From Gemmatimonadales bacterium UBA4456 (GTDB lineage Bacteria > Gemmatimonadota > Gemmatimonadetes > Longimicrobiales > Gaopeijiaceae): a stretch of DNA of 64,000 bases. The notes under the pieces were generated by a model. It was not told the origin of the DNA. It made no database searches and saw only the letters and a program-made list of their open reading frames with translations. Position numbers and translations under genes: made by a program. The DNA lies in NCBI GenBank assembly GCA_002390225.1, contig DGOW01000050.1:1-64000 (forward strand), written 5' to 3'. This document shows positions 1 to 7,236 of this stretch, one piece after another (position 1 is the first letter of the stretch; every line of letters starts with the position of its first letter).

Positions 1-131
1 TTGTCTTCCGAGGCTTTCAGGGACCTGTCGGCTTTTGGCACCGTTCCTGCAACACGTCAGGTGCGTCCGGGGGGGAGCCCGACTCCTCTCTCTGAATCGA
101 TGATCCGCACCACCAGAAGGGAGCTCACCAC

Positions 132-818
132 ATGAGCATGCTCAACCTCAATCCGAAGCTCGGTCTGTTCGCCGCTCTCGCTCTCGCTGGCTCTGCCGGA
201 GCGTGCAAGACGGTGAGCCCCGACGAGATGGACGCCAGCCTGTCTGCTCTTCGCGCAGAGATGCAGGGCGAGATGACAGCCGGCGACAACGAACTCCGTT
301 CCGACATGGACGGCCGCTTCGCCGACGTCGACCGCCGCTTCGCGGCCCTCGAACAGGAACTCCAGCAGATGGAGCGGGATTTCGAGGTCTCGATCGCCCG
401 TATCGAAGACGAGCTGCGCTTCAACGTACCCGTCTACTTCGGCTTCGATGACGCCACGGTCGAGGCAGAAGATGAAGACGTTCTCGCTCGCTTTGGTTCG
501 GTCGCTCAGAAGTACTACCCGAACGCTCGGATCACGGTCGAGGGCTTCACCGATCCGTCCGGCGACGAGAACTACAACCTCTGGCTCGGTGAGCAGCGTG
601 CAAATGCCGTTGCCGCGTACCTGGTCGAGGGTACGGCACTCACCGAAGACCGTGTGAAGGCGGTCAGCTACGGTGAAGACACCCGCCGCTTGGTATCAAG
701 CGACTGGGGTCCGGGTGTCGACGGCTGGGAGAATCGTCGCGTCGTGCTCGTTATCGACCACGATGGTGTGCCGCCGATGATGACGACTGAGGAAGAGGGC
801 CCGTCCACGGAGGGCTGA
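132..818 (+). CDS. OmpA-like C-terminal domain lipoprotein
   Basis: A 228-residue exported protein, probably anchored in the outer membrane and binding peptidoglycan non-covalently. Residues 1-25 form a signal peptide ending at Cys25 (SAGAC), an imperfect lipobox. Residues 30-95 are charged and likely coiled coil, resembling Lpp/OmpA linkers. Residues 98-210 match the OmpA C-terminal fold: the strand VYFGFDDATV, then EGFTDPSGDENYNLWLGEQRA, where Asp141 and Arg156 sit at the positions that bind diaminopimelate in the family. The start follows a GAAGGGAG ribosome site at about 115-122; a second ATG lies two codons in. The gene is monocistronic, with a hairpin downstream. The domain assignment is firm; the exact role (Pal-like tether or porin-associated) is inferred. 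Confidence 0.85.
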   Translation: MSMLNLNPKLGLFAALALAGSAGACKTVSPDEMDASLSALRAEMQGEMTAGDNELRSDMDGRFADVDRRFAALEQELQQMERDFEVSIARIEDELRFNVPVYFGFDDATVEAEDEDVLARFGSVAQKYYPNARITVEGFTDPSGDENYNLWLGEQRANAVAAYLVEGTALTEDRVKAVSYGEDTRRLVSSDWGPGVDGWENRRVVLVIDHDGVPPMMTTEEEGPSTEG

Positions 819-855
819 TTCCGCTTCAGGGTTGAGCCGGCGAGGCCGGTTCTCC

Positions 856-895
856 CGAACGAGGGTCGTCGGGTTCGCTCGGTGACCCTCGTTCG
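856..895 (+). terminator. Hairpin downstream of the OmpA-like gene
   Basis: A perfect 12-base inverted repeat, CGAACGAGGGTC at 856-867 and its complement at 884-895, encloses a 16-base loop. There is no U-tract, so it is either a terminator of the GC-rich type or a 3' stabilising hairpin. Confidence 0.5.
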
Positions 896-973
896 CGTGG
901 GGAGTGACACGGTCTTTCCTCGAGCTTCGTAGGGGGCGATCGTACGCCGATCGTCTTACCAGCGAGGCTAGCC

Positions 974-1858
974 TTGGCCCACGTCCCTCCCTTCACGCCT
1001 GACCCGCGTCTCTTCCCCTTCGAGTCGAAGTGGTTTGAGAGCCACGCTGGAGCGGTGCACTACATTGATGAGGGTGAGGGTGACCCGATCCTGTTTCTCC
1101 ACGGTAACCCGACCTGGAGTTTTCTGTACCGCGGGATCATCATCCGACTCAAGAGGAAGTACCGGTGTATTGCCGTCGACTACCCAGGCTTCGGATTGTC
1201 GGCTAGGCCCGAGAACTACGGGTACACGCCCGGTGAGCACGCCGGGATCGTTCGTGACCTGGTCCGACACCTGGACCTGTCGAACCTCACGATTATGGGT
1301 CAGGACTGGGGAGGTCCGATTGGCCTCAGAGTCGCGGTCGACGAGATCGCTCGGCTCCGGTCCCTGGTGATGGGCAATACGTGGTTCTGGCCTCTCGATT
1401 CATGGCAGGGCAAGACGTTCGCCTACGTCATGTCCATGGCGCCCATGCAGACGCGGATCCTCTCTCATAACCTCTTCGTCGAGAAAGTCATCCCGTTGGG
1501 GGTGAGGCATCCGCTGCCGGATGAGGTCCTGCACCATTACCGGGAAGCGATGCCGACGCCGAAGAGCCGGGTAGGTGCGGCAGAATTTCCGGTCCAGCTG
1601 ATGAGCGCGGCCTCGTGGCTCGCCGAGCTCGAGCGCGATGTCCAGGAGGTGCTGGCCAACGCACCCGTGCTCCTGACCTGGGGCCTTCTCGATCCGATGT
1701 TCACCCGCAGGTTCATGGAGCGATTTCGTGAGGTCTTTACGCACACGGAGATCTTCCGACTCGACGCAAAGCACTACATCCAGGAAGACTCGCCGAAGGA
1801 GATTTCAGAAGCGATCGACTCCTTCCTCTCGTCGTCGGTCGGGTCGGCGGCTGTCTAG
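974..1858 (+). CDS. Haloalkane dehalogenase-like alpha/beta hydrolase
   Basis: A 294-residue cytoplasmic alpha/beta hydrolase. Haloalkane dehalogenases cleave carbon-halogen bonds with an Asp nucleophile, and the signature is present: HGNPTWS (Asn45 as the halide-stabilising residue), GQDWGG (nucleophile Asp111, halide-binding Trp112), WGLLDP (Asp240 as acid after strand 7) and Lys-His-Tyr near the C-terminus (His267 as base). An acid after strand 7 plus the Asn-Trp halide pair is the pattern of the HLD-III branch. The chosen start is TTG at 974, preceded by AGCGAGG. crcB begins directly after its stop codon. Substrate cannot be read from sequence; many such homologues have no proven dehalogenase activity. 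Confidence 0.8.
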   Translation: MAHVPPFTPDPRLFPFESKWFESHAGAVHYIDEGEGDPILFLHGNPTWSFLYRGIIIRLKRKYRCIAVDYPGFGLSARPENYGYTPGEHAGIVRDLVRHLDLSNLTIMGQDWGGPIGLRVAVDEIARLRSLVMGNTWFWPLDSWQGKTFAYVMSMAPMQTRILSHNLFVEKVIPLGVRHPLPDEVLHHYREAMPTPKSRVGAAEFPVQLMSAASWLAELERDVQEVLANAPVLLTWGLLDPMFTRRFMERFREVFTHTEIFRLDAKHYIQEDSPKEISEAIDSFLSSSVGSAAV

Positions 1859-2242
1859 GTGACGCCCCTAGTTGTGGGAGCGGGTGGCGCGCTGGGGGCG
1901 ATTGCGCGGTACTACGTATCCGAGTGGATAGGGGTCTTTGCGGGACAGTCGATGCCATGGGGGACCTTCACTGTAAACGTGTTGGGCTCGTTCGTGCTGG
2001 GCTTCCTGCTCGTGTGGCTGCAGGCGGTCGCGCCGAATGATCAGATCCGGCAGTTCGCTGCGATCGGGGTGCTCGGCTCGTTTACGACGTTCAGTACGTT
2101 CAGCTATGAGACCGTGACGCTGGTCCGAGCCGGTGAAGTGCTGCGCGCGGGTGGATACGCGCTGGGTTCGATAGTCGTCGGCGTCCTGGCGGTCATGATC
2201 GGCATAGGTCTGGCTACGGCGATCCTGGGTTCCCGCGCCTGA
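1859..2242 (+). CDS. crcB: Fluoride exporter FluC/CrcB
   Basis: A 127-residue inner-membrane protein with four hydrophobic helices, the usual size for a dimeric fluoride channel that expels F- and protects cytoplasmic enzymes. Family motifs are intact: GGALGAIARYY (9-19), WGTFTVNVLGSF (34-45, pore Asn40) and GSFTTFSTFSYE (73-84), which carries the Phe and Ser/Thr residues lining the pore. Translation starts at GTG immediately after the stop of the dehalogenase-like gene, so the two are probably coupled. That pairing is suggestive if the hydrolase releases fluoride, but this is inference. I see no crcB-type fluoride riboswitch upstream, since the hydrolase gene occupies that space. Confidence 0.92.
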   Translation: MTPLVVGAGGALGAIARYYVSEWIGVFAGQSMPWGTFTVNVLGSFVLGFLLVWLQAVAPNDQIRQFAAIGVLGSFTTFSTFSYETVTLVRAGEVLRAGGYALGSIVVGVLAVMIGIGLATAILGSRA

Positions 2243-2268
2243 TCAACGCCCGAGGAAGAGAGACGAAG

Positions 2269-2730
2269 ATGAGGCGCACCGGATTGTTCGTTCTAGCTGT
2301 GGCTTCGGCCCTCACCGCCTGCGCAGACGGAGAGGACAACGCACCCGCCGTGACGCCACAGGCCGCTGACCCATTCGCCATGGAGGTCGGCGACTGCTTC
2401 GACGACACCCAGATGGGTGTGAACGAGGTTACAGAGGTTCCTGGCCTGCCCTGCTCGACGCCGCACGATAACGAGGTATACGCCCTCTTCGATCTCCCTG
2501 CTGGTCCGTTTCCGGGTGACGAACAGGTCGATGAATCGTCCAGCCTCGGATGCTACGAGCGCTTCGAGGCCGCCATCGGCATGACGTACGAGGAGTCGAT
2601 CATCGACTTTATCGCGATGTATCCGACCGAGGACTCGTGGAATCGCATCAATGACCGTGAAGTGGTCTGTATTGCGTTTCACATGGAGTACGAAAAGCTG
2701 ACCGAGTCGGTACTGGGCAGCGGTCGCTGA
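2269..2730 (+). CDS. Septum-formation-domain-like lipoprotein
   Basis: A 153-residue lipoprotein with a signal peptide and lipobox LTAC (Cys18). The mature part resembles the Septum_form domain known mainly from actinobacterial membrane proteins: MEVGDCFDD, then a CSTPHDNEVY block (Cys-x-x-x-His-Asp), a conserved Cys-Tyr near the middle, YPTEDSWNRINDR and a final VVCIA strand. The paired cysteines suggest disulfides in the periplasm. Function is not established for this family outside its link to division septa in actinobacteria. It follows crcB by 26 bases, probably in the same transcript, and the tRNA genes on the other strand lie just downstream. Confidence 0.65.
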   Translation: MRRTGLFVLAVASALTACADGEDNAPAVTPQAADPFAMEVGDCFDDTQMGVNEVTEVPGLPCSTPHDNEVYALFDLPAGPFPGDEQVDESSSLGCYERFEAAIGMTYEESIIDFIAMYPTEDSWNRINDREVVCIAFHMEYEKLTESVLGSGR

Positions 2731-2790
2731 TACGCGGGGCGATCGGAGAGTCGGAATGACGCACACCCGGACTCGTGGTCCGGGTCCCGA

Positions 2791-2863
2791 TGGTCGCAGC
2801 AGGACTCGAACCTGCGACATCTACGATGTGAACGTAGCGCTCTACCAGCTGAGCTATGCGACC
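2791..2863 (-). tRNA. tRNA-Val (anticodon CAC)
   Basis: A complete 73-base cloverleaf on the minus strand. The acceptor stem GGTCGCA pairs with TGCGACC at the other end. The D-arm reads GCTC-AGCTGGTA-GAGC. The anticodon stem CTACG/CGTAG encloses TTCACAT, giving anticodon CAC (reads GUG). The T-arm is GCAGG-TTCGAGT-CCTGC. The discriminator is A and no CCA is encoded. It lies 47 bases after tRNA-Glu and probably shares its promoter. Confidence 0.95.
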
Positions 2864-2910
2864 TCTGAAACGGCTGAGATCCGGGCGAATAGCCCAAACC
2901 TCAGCCGTGA

Positions 2911-2983
2911 TACCCCTACGGGGACTCGAACCCCGGTCTCCGCCGTGAGAGGGCGATATCCTAGGCCACTAGACGATAGGGGC
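2911..2983 (-). tRNA. tRNA-Glu (anticodon CTC)
   Basis: A complete 73-base cloverleaf on the minus strand. The acceptor GCCCCTA pairs with TAGGGGT (first pair G-U). The anticodon stem TCGCC/GGCGG encloses CTCTCAC, giving anticodon CTC. The T-arm is CCGGGG-TTCGAGT-CCCCG and the D-loop has the Glu-type TCGTCTAGTGG start. CCA is not encoded. It is first in a tRNA-Glu/tRNA-Val transcript. Confidence 0.95.
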
Positions 2984-2992
2984 ATGCAAAGT

Positions 2993-3008
2993 CCTCCTTT
3001 TCAGGAGG
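2993..3008 (-). other. GNRA-capped hairpin at the 5' end of the tRNA transcript
   Basis: On the minus strand CCTCCT-GAAA-AGGAGG forms a 6-bp stem with a GAAA tetraloop. It starts about 7 bases after the predicted -10 box, so it would be the very 5' end of the tRNA precursor, removed by RNase P processing. Confidence 0.5.
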
Positions 3009-3014
3009 GGCAAA

Positions 3015-3043
3015 ATAGTAAACGAGGTGCAAGGGTGGCTCAA
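3015..3043 (-). promoter_or_regulatory. Sigma-70 type promoter of the tRNA-Glu/tRNA-Val transcript
   Basis: On the minus strand TTGAGC (3043-3038) is followed by a 17-base spacer and TACTAT (3020-3015). Spacing is ideal and both boxes match the sigma-70 consensus at most positions. The predicted start near 3008 lies about 25 bases before mature tRNA-Glu. Confidence 0.75.
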
Positions 3044-3178
3044 CCCCTCTCAACGTTTTTGGAAACAGATGTGTCGTGGGAGATGCAGGGGCAGGCGATT
3101 GTGGTGATCGATCGAGTGTCGAGAGCCGTCCTGAATGGTCCGATCAGACGGAGTCGAGGGATGCAGGTGGCGGAGAAG

Positions 3179-3475
3179 ATGACGAAACTCAACCCGGAGT
3201 CCGTTCGCGGCTGGATGAGCGATCGCAAGGGTTGGAAACGGCGGTCGAACCGGCTAACGAAGGAGTTCGTGTTCAAGAAATTCCGTGACTCGATTGTCTT
3301 CGTGAATCGAGTGGCGACGATTGCCGACAGCCGTAAGCATCACCCTGACATCGACCTGCGAGGCGGGACGGTCACGTTGACCCTTTCGACCGAGGCGGTC
3401 GGGGGGATCAGCGAGAAGGATCTCGATCTCGCCGAGCAAATCGACTTTGCCACCTCCTGGAACAAGGGCATCTGA
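3179..3475 (+). CDS. Divergent 4a-hydroxytetrahydrobiopterin dehydratase-like protein
   Basis: A 98-residue protein of the PCD/DCoH family, which dehydrates 4a-carbinolamine pterins to recycle the cofactor of aromatic amino acid hydroxylases. KEFVFKKFRDSIVFVNRVA, then the HHPD core (His54-His55), a beta strand and GGISEKDLDLAEQID match the family. The third active-site histidine, seen as TH in the usual TTHxxGGL, is Glu72 here, so catalysis may be impaired or altered. An intact paralogue lies at 53324-53617. The open frame extends upstream through the tRNA region, which is not credible; ATG 3179 gives the family's usual length, with in-frame ATG 3161 as an alternative. Role unknown; it could be a DCoH-like binding protein. 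Confidence 0.75.
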   Translation: MTKLNPESVRGWMSDRKGWKRRSNRLTKEFVFKKFRDSIVFVNRVATIADSRKHHPDIDLRGGTVTLTLSTEAVGGISEKDLDLAEQIDFATSWNKGI

Positions 3476-3539
3476 TCCCGGAGTGGTAAGCACGAACGGA
3501 CACGGAATACGGAATTCGGGAAGCGTAGCTGATACCTCC

Positions 3540-4202
3540 TCAACCGGACTGGTCTGAAGATGTGACCGCCAGTACGTCGTTGAGGTCTTGAACGAAAAAG
3601 TCCGGTTGCTCCGCTTCCAGAATACGGCGGTCGATAGGTCCCCAACCCACGGCCGCCGTTTTCGTCCCTGCTAGTCGCCCGGCTCGGACGTCGTGCGGGG
3701 AGTCGCCGACGAAGAGCACAGAGCCGGGGTCATCTGAGAGGTCCAGCGCGTCGAGCGCCTTGAGGACCGGCTCGGGATGGGGCTTGGGCTGCTCGACCTG
3801 ATCGCCAAAGACCACGTGCTCGATATCGTCCTGAAGACCGCACACCTCGATGGTGCGTTGGCCGATACGATGACCTTTACTCGTGACGATGCCGACACGG
3901 GTCCCGCGCTGACGTAGAGTACGGACCACTGAAACCGCCCCCGGAAAGGGGGTCACCATCTCGTCGTGAATGTTCCGCTGATAGGCCACATAGGTGTCGC
4001 GCATGGCCAAGCGCTCCGTTTCGGAACGCGCGTAGTCATAGAGCTGGATCGGTAGGGGCTTGCCCATCGATGCCAGGAACGCGTCCGTTGGTGGATCGCT
4101 GCCCAGATGCTGTCTCATGGTATAGCGGAAGCTGCGCAGGATCAGATCGAGCGTATCGGCGAGCGTTCCATCGAGGTCGAAGAGTACGCCGCGCCATGAC
4201 AT
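3540..4202 (-). CDS. HAD-superfamily phosphatase (phosphoglycolate phosphatase-like)
   Basis: A 220-residue cytoplasmic HAD hydrolase. All four motifs are present: DLDGT with nucleophile Asp9 and acid Asp11, the TSK segment near 107, Lys140 in QPKPHPEP, and GDSPHD (Asp167/Asp171) for Mg2+. The helical cap between residues about 20 and 85 is the type seen in phosphoglycolate phosphatase and PpaX-like enzymes; the substrate cannot be fixed. The frame is open further upstream, but ATG 4202 overlaps the TGA of the lipase gene by one base (TGATG), which fits translational coupling and the family N-terminus. It is last in a four-gene minus-strand set. Confidence 0.85.
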   Translation of the reverse strand: MSWRGVLFDLDGTLADTLDLILRSFRYTMRQHLGSDPPTDAFLASMGKPLPIQLYDYARSETERLAMRDTYVAYQRNIHDEMVTPFPGAVSVVRTLRQRGTRVGIVTSKGHRIGQRTIEVCGLQDDIEHVVFGDQVEQPKPHPEPVLKALDALDLSDDPGSVLFVGDSPHDVRAGRLAGTKTAAVGWGPIDRRILEAEQPDFFVQDLNDVLAVTSSDQSG

Positions 4203-4858
4203 CACAGCTGCTCCAGGAAGCTGACCAGCAGGCTGAAAGCCTCTTCGTGTCGCAGGAGGCCAGCGTGCGTGGGGCAGCAAAGCTCGTGGTCCGGGACGCC
4301 GGGCAGGGTCGCGCTCTCACCCGGTACGATATGGGTGTCCAGGATTGTCCGGATGGTGATCGCCTCGACACCGATCGGGACCGGTTGCTCGGCGTTCAAG
4401 GAGTCGAGGAGGGGGCTTTCGGGCATCATCTCGTCACGTCCTCCACCCCAGGCCAGATACGCCGACAGGGTGCCGCGGTGCGGTGAGGCCAGGAAGACGG
4501 TCCGGCGCACGGGGTGATCCGGGCGTGTCAGGATATACCAACGCGTGGCGAGTCCGCCCATCGAATGCGCGACCATGTCGATCTCGTCTGCTCCGGTCGT
4601 TGCGAGCAACCCCTGCACTGCAGCCTCGATCTCGAGTGCGTGGTCTCGATTGCTACCGGTCGGCTCTTTGAACGTCACCGAATGCACCCGGTCGCTCGGC
4701 CATCCAGCGCCGAGCAGACGAATCCGAACCGTCGCTAGATCCCGCTCAGTGTCGAACCATCCGGGAACGAGAAGAACCGGGACCTGGGCGAAGGCAGGGA
4801 GTGGAGTCACGGTCGCGATCGCGAGCACCAGAAGCAGGACTGAGCGCCGGCACCTCAT
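4202..4858 (-). CDS. Secreted lipase/esterase of the alpha/beta hydrolase fold
   Basis: A 218-residue exported hydrolase. Residues 1-24 form a signal peptide (charged start, hydrophobic core, PAFAQ cleavage site). The N-terminal strand VPVLLVPGWFD carries the oxyanion region, and AHSMGG provides the nucleophile Ser99; a late Asp and a His in the final third can complete the triad. The layout is that of short triacylglycerol lipases related to Bacillus LipA and of palmitoyl thioesterases. The start overlaps the stop of the upstream aminotransferase by four bases (ATGA), and the stop overlaps the HAD gene. It presumably acts on acyl esters outside the cytoplasm; the link to fabI in the same set is intriguing but unproven. 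Confidence 0.8.
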   Translation of the reverse strand: MRCRRSVLLLVLAIATVTPLPAFAQVPVLLVPGWFDTERDLATVRIRLLGAGWPSDRVHSVTFKEPTGSNRDHALEIEAAVQGLLATTGADEIDMVAHSMGGLATRWYILTRPDHPVRRTVFLASPHRGTLSAYLAWGGGRDEMMPESPLLDSLNAEQPVPIGVEAITIRTILDTHIVPGESATLPGVPDHELCCPTHAGLLRHEEAFSLLVSFLEQL

Positions 4859-6213
4859 GGTGTGCGTTCCACGACATTGCCGATCGTACGGATCGCATGC
4901 TCGATCTGCTCGGGTGTCAGCGTTACCGGTGGGGTGAGTTCAAGTACGTGTCCGTGATCACCACCCGGCAGCAGGATCAGCCCCTCGGGTAGTGCGGCCT
5001 CTGCCACTCTGGCCCCTCGACCGAGGGCTGGTGTCAGACCGTCGCTTTCGACGAACTCGATGCCCAGCAGGAGGCCGAGACCGCGCACGTCGGCAACACC
5101 GGGCAGGTGACCCACACGGTCTCGCAGTCCATCCAGAAGGGTCACGCCCAGACTCCTTGCCTGTCCTGGAACGTCCGCCGACTGGATCGTGTCGAGCACG
5201 GCGGATGCGGCCGTGCACGAGAGAGGGTGACCGAGGAAGGTACTGGTGTGAATTGCCTCTCCGTCGCTGGCTGGCCACGCGTTCATGACCCGTGCGGGTG
5301 CGATACTCGCGGAGATAGGCATGCCGCCACCAAGAGCCTTGCCGACAACGACGATGTCAGGATCGAGTCCAAGCCCTGGTGAGGCGAGCGTAGCTCCACA
5401 GCGCCCCATGCCGGTCATGATCTCGTCGGCGATTACGAGGGCATCGTATTCCTTCGCGAGGCTGGACAGCTCGGCCAGGAATCCCTCGGGAGGGATCCGG
5501 GCTCCGCCCCGCGCCTGAACCGGCTCGATTATGATGGTCCCGATCGGGTCTCCGTTCGGTGCCCCGTTGATCAGCGCGGCGCGTATGGCATCGAGTGAGC
5601 GGGCTCCATCTGGTGTGGGGTCGCGGATCGGATCGGGGTACGGTGCAAACGCGACGCCACCGTACAGTCGGTCCTCGAAGTGCCAGCGGAAGTGTGCCCG
5701 GGGCGTGACGGAAAGCGATCCAGCCGTGAGGCCGTGATATGCGCCTTCGAACGCTAGCAATCCGGAGCGCCCGCTCGCCAGAGCGCCGGTCTTGAGCGCC
5801 CCTTCCACGGCCTCGGAACCACCCGTCGAGAGGATTACCCTGGCGTCGGGCCAGGGGCTGATCGCGGCGAGCTTCTCGAGAAGCTCGAGCTTCGGGGCGG
5901 GTGGGTGGATGTCGCCCATACCGTGGATCAGGGAAGCGCCCGCCTGCAGTGCTTCCTGTACGACAGGGCTGGCGTGACCGAGGAGCGCGACGCCGAATGC
6001 TGACGTCAGATCGACGAAGACGTTGCCGTCTGCGTCGACGACGTTGGCCCCAAGCGCTCTGGTCCAGAAGACAGGCCAGGAATCACTGACGTAGGTGACG
6101 TTTCGGGACTCGACCTCGTGAAGACGGGCGCCCATCGCGGCCGATTCGGGGCCAGGAGGGTGCACGCGGATCGACGGGAGATCGCGACCAGTAGGCTGCG
6201 GAGTATCCGTCAT
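4855..6213 (-). CDS. Class III PLP-dependent aminotransferase (GabT-like)
   Basis: A 452-residue fold-type I enzyme that moves an amino group, typically from an omega-amine or amino acid to a 2-oxo acid. Visible family features are the glycine-rich STGGSEAVEGALK (129-141) for cofactor phosphate, the IADEI motif with Asp263 contacting the pyridine nitrogen, and VVVGKALGGGMP with the PLP-binding Lys292. Length is normal for 4-aminobutyrate and acetylornithine aminotransferases. Similarity alone does not settle the substrate; the missing arg or gab neighbours argue against a simple assignment. It lies 15 bases after fabI and overlaps the lipase gene by four bases, so it is in an operon. Confidence 0.85.
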   Translation of the reverse strand: MTDTPQPTGRDLPSIRVHPPGPESAAMGARLHEVESRNVTYVSDSWPVFWTRALGANVVDADGNVFVDLTSAFGVALLGHASPVVQEALQAGASLIHGMGDIHPPAPKLELLEKLAAISPWPDARVILSTGGSEAVEGALKTGALASGRSGLLAFEGAYHGLTAGSLSVTPRAHFRWHFEDRLYGGVAFAPYPDPIRDPTPDGARSLDAIRAALINGAPNGDPIGTIIIEPVQARGGARIPPEGFLAELSSLAKEYDALVIADEIMTGMGRCGATLASPGLGLDPDIVVVGKALGGGMPISASIAPARVMNAWPASDGEAIHTSTFLGHPLSCTAASAVLDTIQSADVPGQARSLGVTLLDGLRDRVGHLPGVADVRGLGLLLGIEFVESDGLTPALGRGARVAEAALPEGLILLPGGDHGHVLELTPPVTLTPEQIEHAIRTIGNVVERTP

Positions 6214-6228
6214 ACGACGTCCGTCGGC

Positions 6229-7128
6229 TCAGTCCTCCGAGAGCTGGGTCTCGGCCTGCATCCCCATGGCATGGTAGCCCTTGTCCACGTGCAGTGTCTC
6301 ACCTGTGATGCCTGAAGCAAGCGGTGAGCAGAGAAAGGCTGCGGCGGTGCCGACCTCCTCGGCCGTGTTCGCTTCGGGCAACGCGGCGTTCTGCTCGTAG
6401 TACTCGACCATCTTCTGGATAGTGCCGATCGCTTTGGCCGCACGGCTCGCGAGCGGGCCCGCGCTGATCGTGTTCACGCGGATGCCGAATCGGCGCCCGG
6501 CGTCGAACGCCAGGGTCCGGGTATCTCCCTCCAGCGCGGCTTTCGCGGAGCTCATTCCGCCACCGTACCCGGGAATGACCCGCTCAGCAGCGAGGTAGGA
6601 CAGAGAGACGACAGAGCCACCCGGTCGCATCAATGGGCCGAACCGTTGCACCATACTCACGAGCGAATAAGCACTCGCGCTGACGGCGGCGAGGTATCCG
6701 GAACGGCTCGTATCGATGAGCGCGTTCTGGACCTCGGGACCGTTCGCTAGGGAATGCACCACGATATCGAGACAGTCGTCACCAAAATCGCTGTGGAGCG
6801 CGTCGGCGACCCCCTGGATCGTGTATCCCTCGAGGTTTACGTAGCGCTTATCCTGACGAACGTCGTCCGGAACGTCTTCGGGTGTGTCGAAGACTGCGTC
6901 GAGCGGATAGATGCGCTCGAACTCGATCTCTCCACCGCCAGGCAGTGAGATATCGAGCTTCCCGCGCTCGAGGCTCTTCGTGAAGATCCGCATGGTGGGC
7001 GGCCATGTGCCCACACACACGGACGCGCCGGCCTGTGCCAGAGCACGCACAATGGCCCACCCGTATCCCTTATCGTCGGCGATCCCGGCCACGAGCGCGC
7101 GCTTACCGGTCAGGTCAATGGAAAGCAT
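6229..7128 (-). CDS. fabI: Enoyl-[acyl-carrier-protein] reductase, plant/chlamydial type
   Basis: A 299-residue NADH-dependent reductase for the last step of the fatty acid elongation cycle. It has an N-terminal Rossmann start (RALVAGIADDKGYGWAI), VHSLANGPEV, the active-site Tyr178 (SLSY) and Tyr188 with Lys196 (GYGGGMSSAK), and RVNTISAGPL. Unlike the roughly 260-residue Escherichia coli enzyme it carries an insert at about 56-105 (PLDAVFDTPEDVP and neighbours) that closely resembles chloroplast enoyl reductases. ATG 7128 is chosen because GAGGAG lies seven bases upstream; the frame is open further but without a ribosome site. First gene of the fabI-aminotransferase-lipase-HAD set. Confidence 0.93.
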   Translation of the reverse strand: MLSIDLTGKRALVAGIADDKGYGWAIVRALAQAGASVCVGTWPPTMRIFTKSLERGKLDISLPGGGEIEFERIYPLDAVFDTPEDVPDDVRQDKRYVNLEGYTIQGVADALHSDFGDDCLDIVVHSLANGPEVQNALIDTSRSGYLAAVSASAYSLVSMVQRFGPLMRPGGSVVSLSYLAAERVIPGYGGGMSSAKAALEGDTRTLAFDAGRRFGIRVNTISAGPLASRAAKAIGTIQKMVEYYEQNAALPEANTAEEVGTAAAFLCSPLASGITGETLHVDKGYHAMGMQAETQLSED

Positions 7129-7236
7129 GAACCCACTCCTCGGAGGTGAAGGCCGGGTAAGGTAGATGATCAACCGGTCTTGGCCGACCCCCTTCGACAC
7201 GCGTGGTCAGCGTCCCGGCAACGTGGGGGTTCTCCA

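Noticed and set aside
1..131. Possible promoter for the OmpA-like gene
   Set aside because: No pair of boxes with suitable spacing could be identified; the gene probably has a promoter here but I cannot place it.
2756..3178. Open plus-strand frame running through both tRNA genes into the pterin dehydratase-like gene
   Set aside because: The tRNAs are complete on the minus strand and the encoded residues have no domain similarity; only the part from 3179 matches the family.
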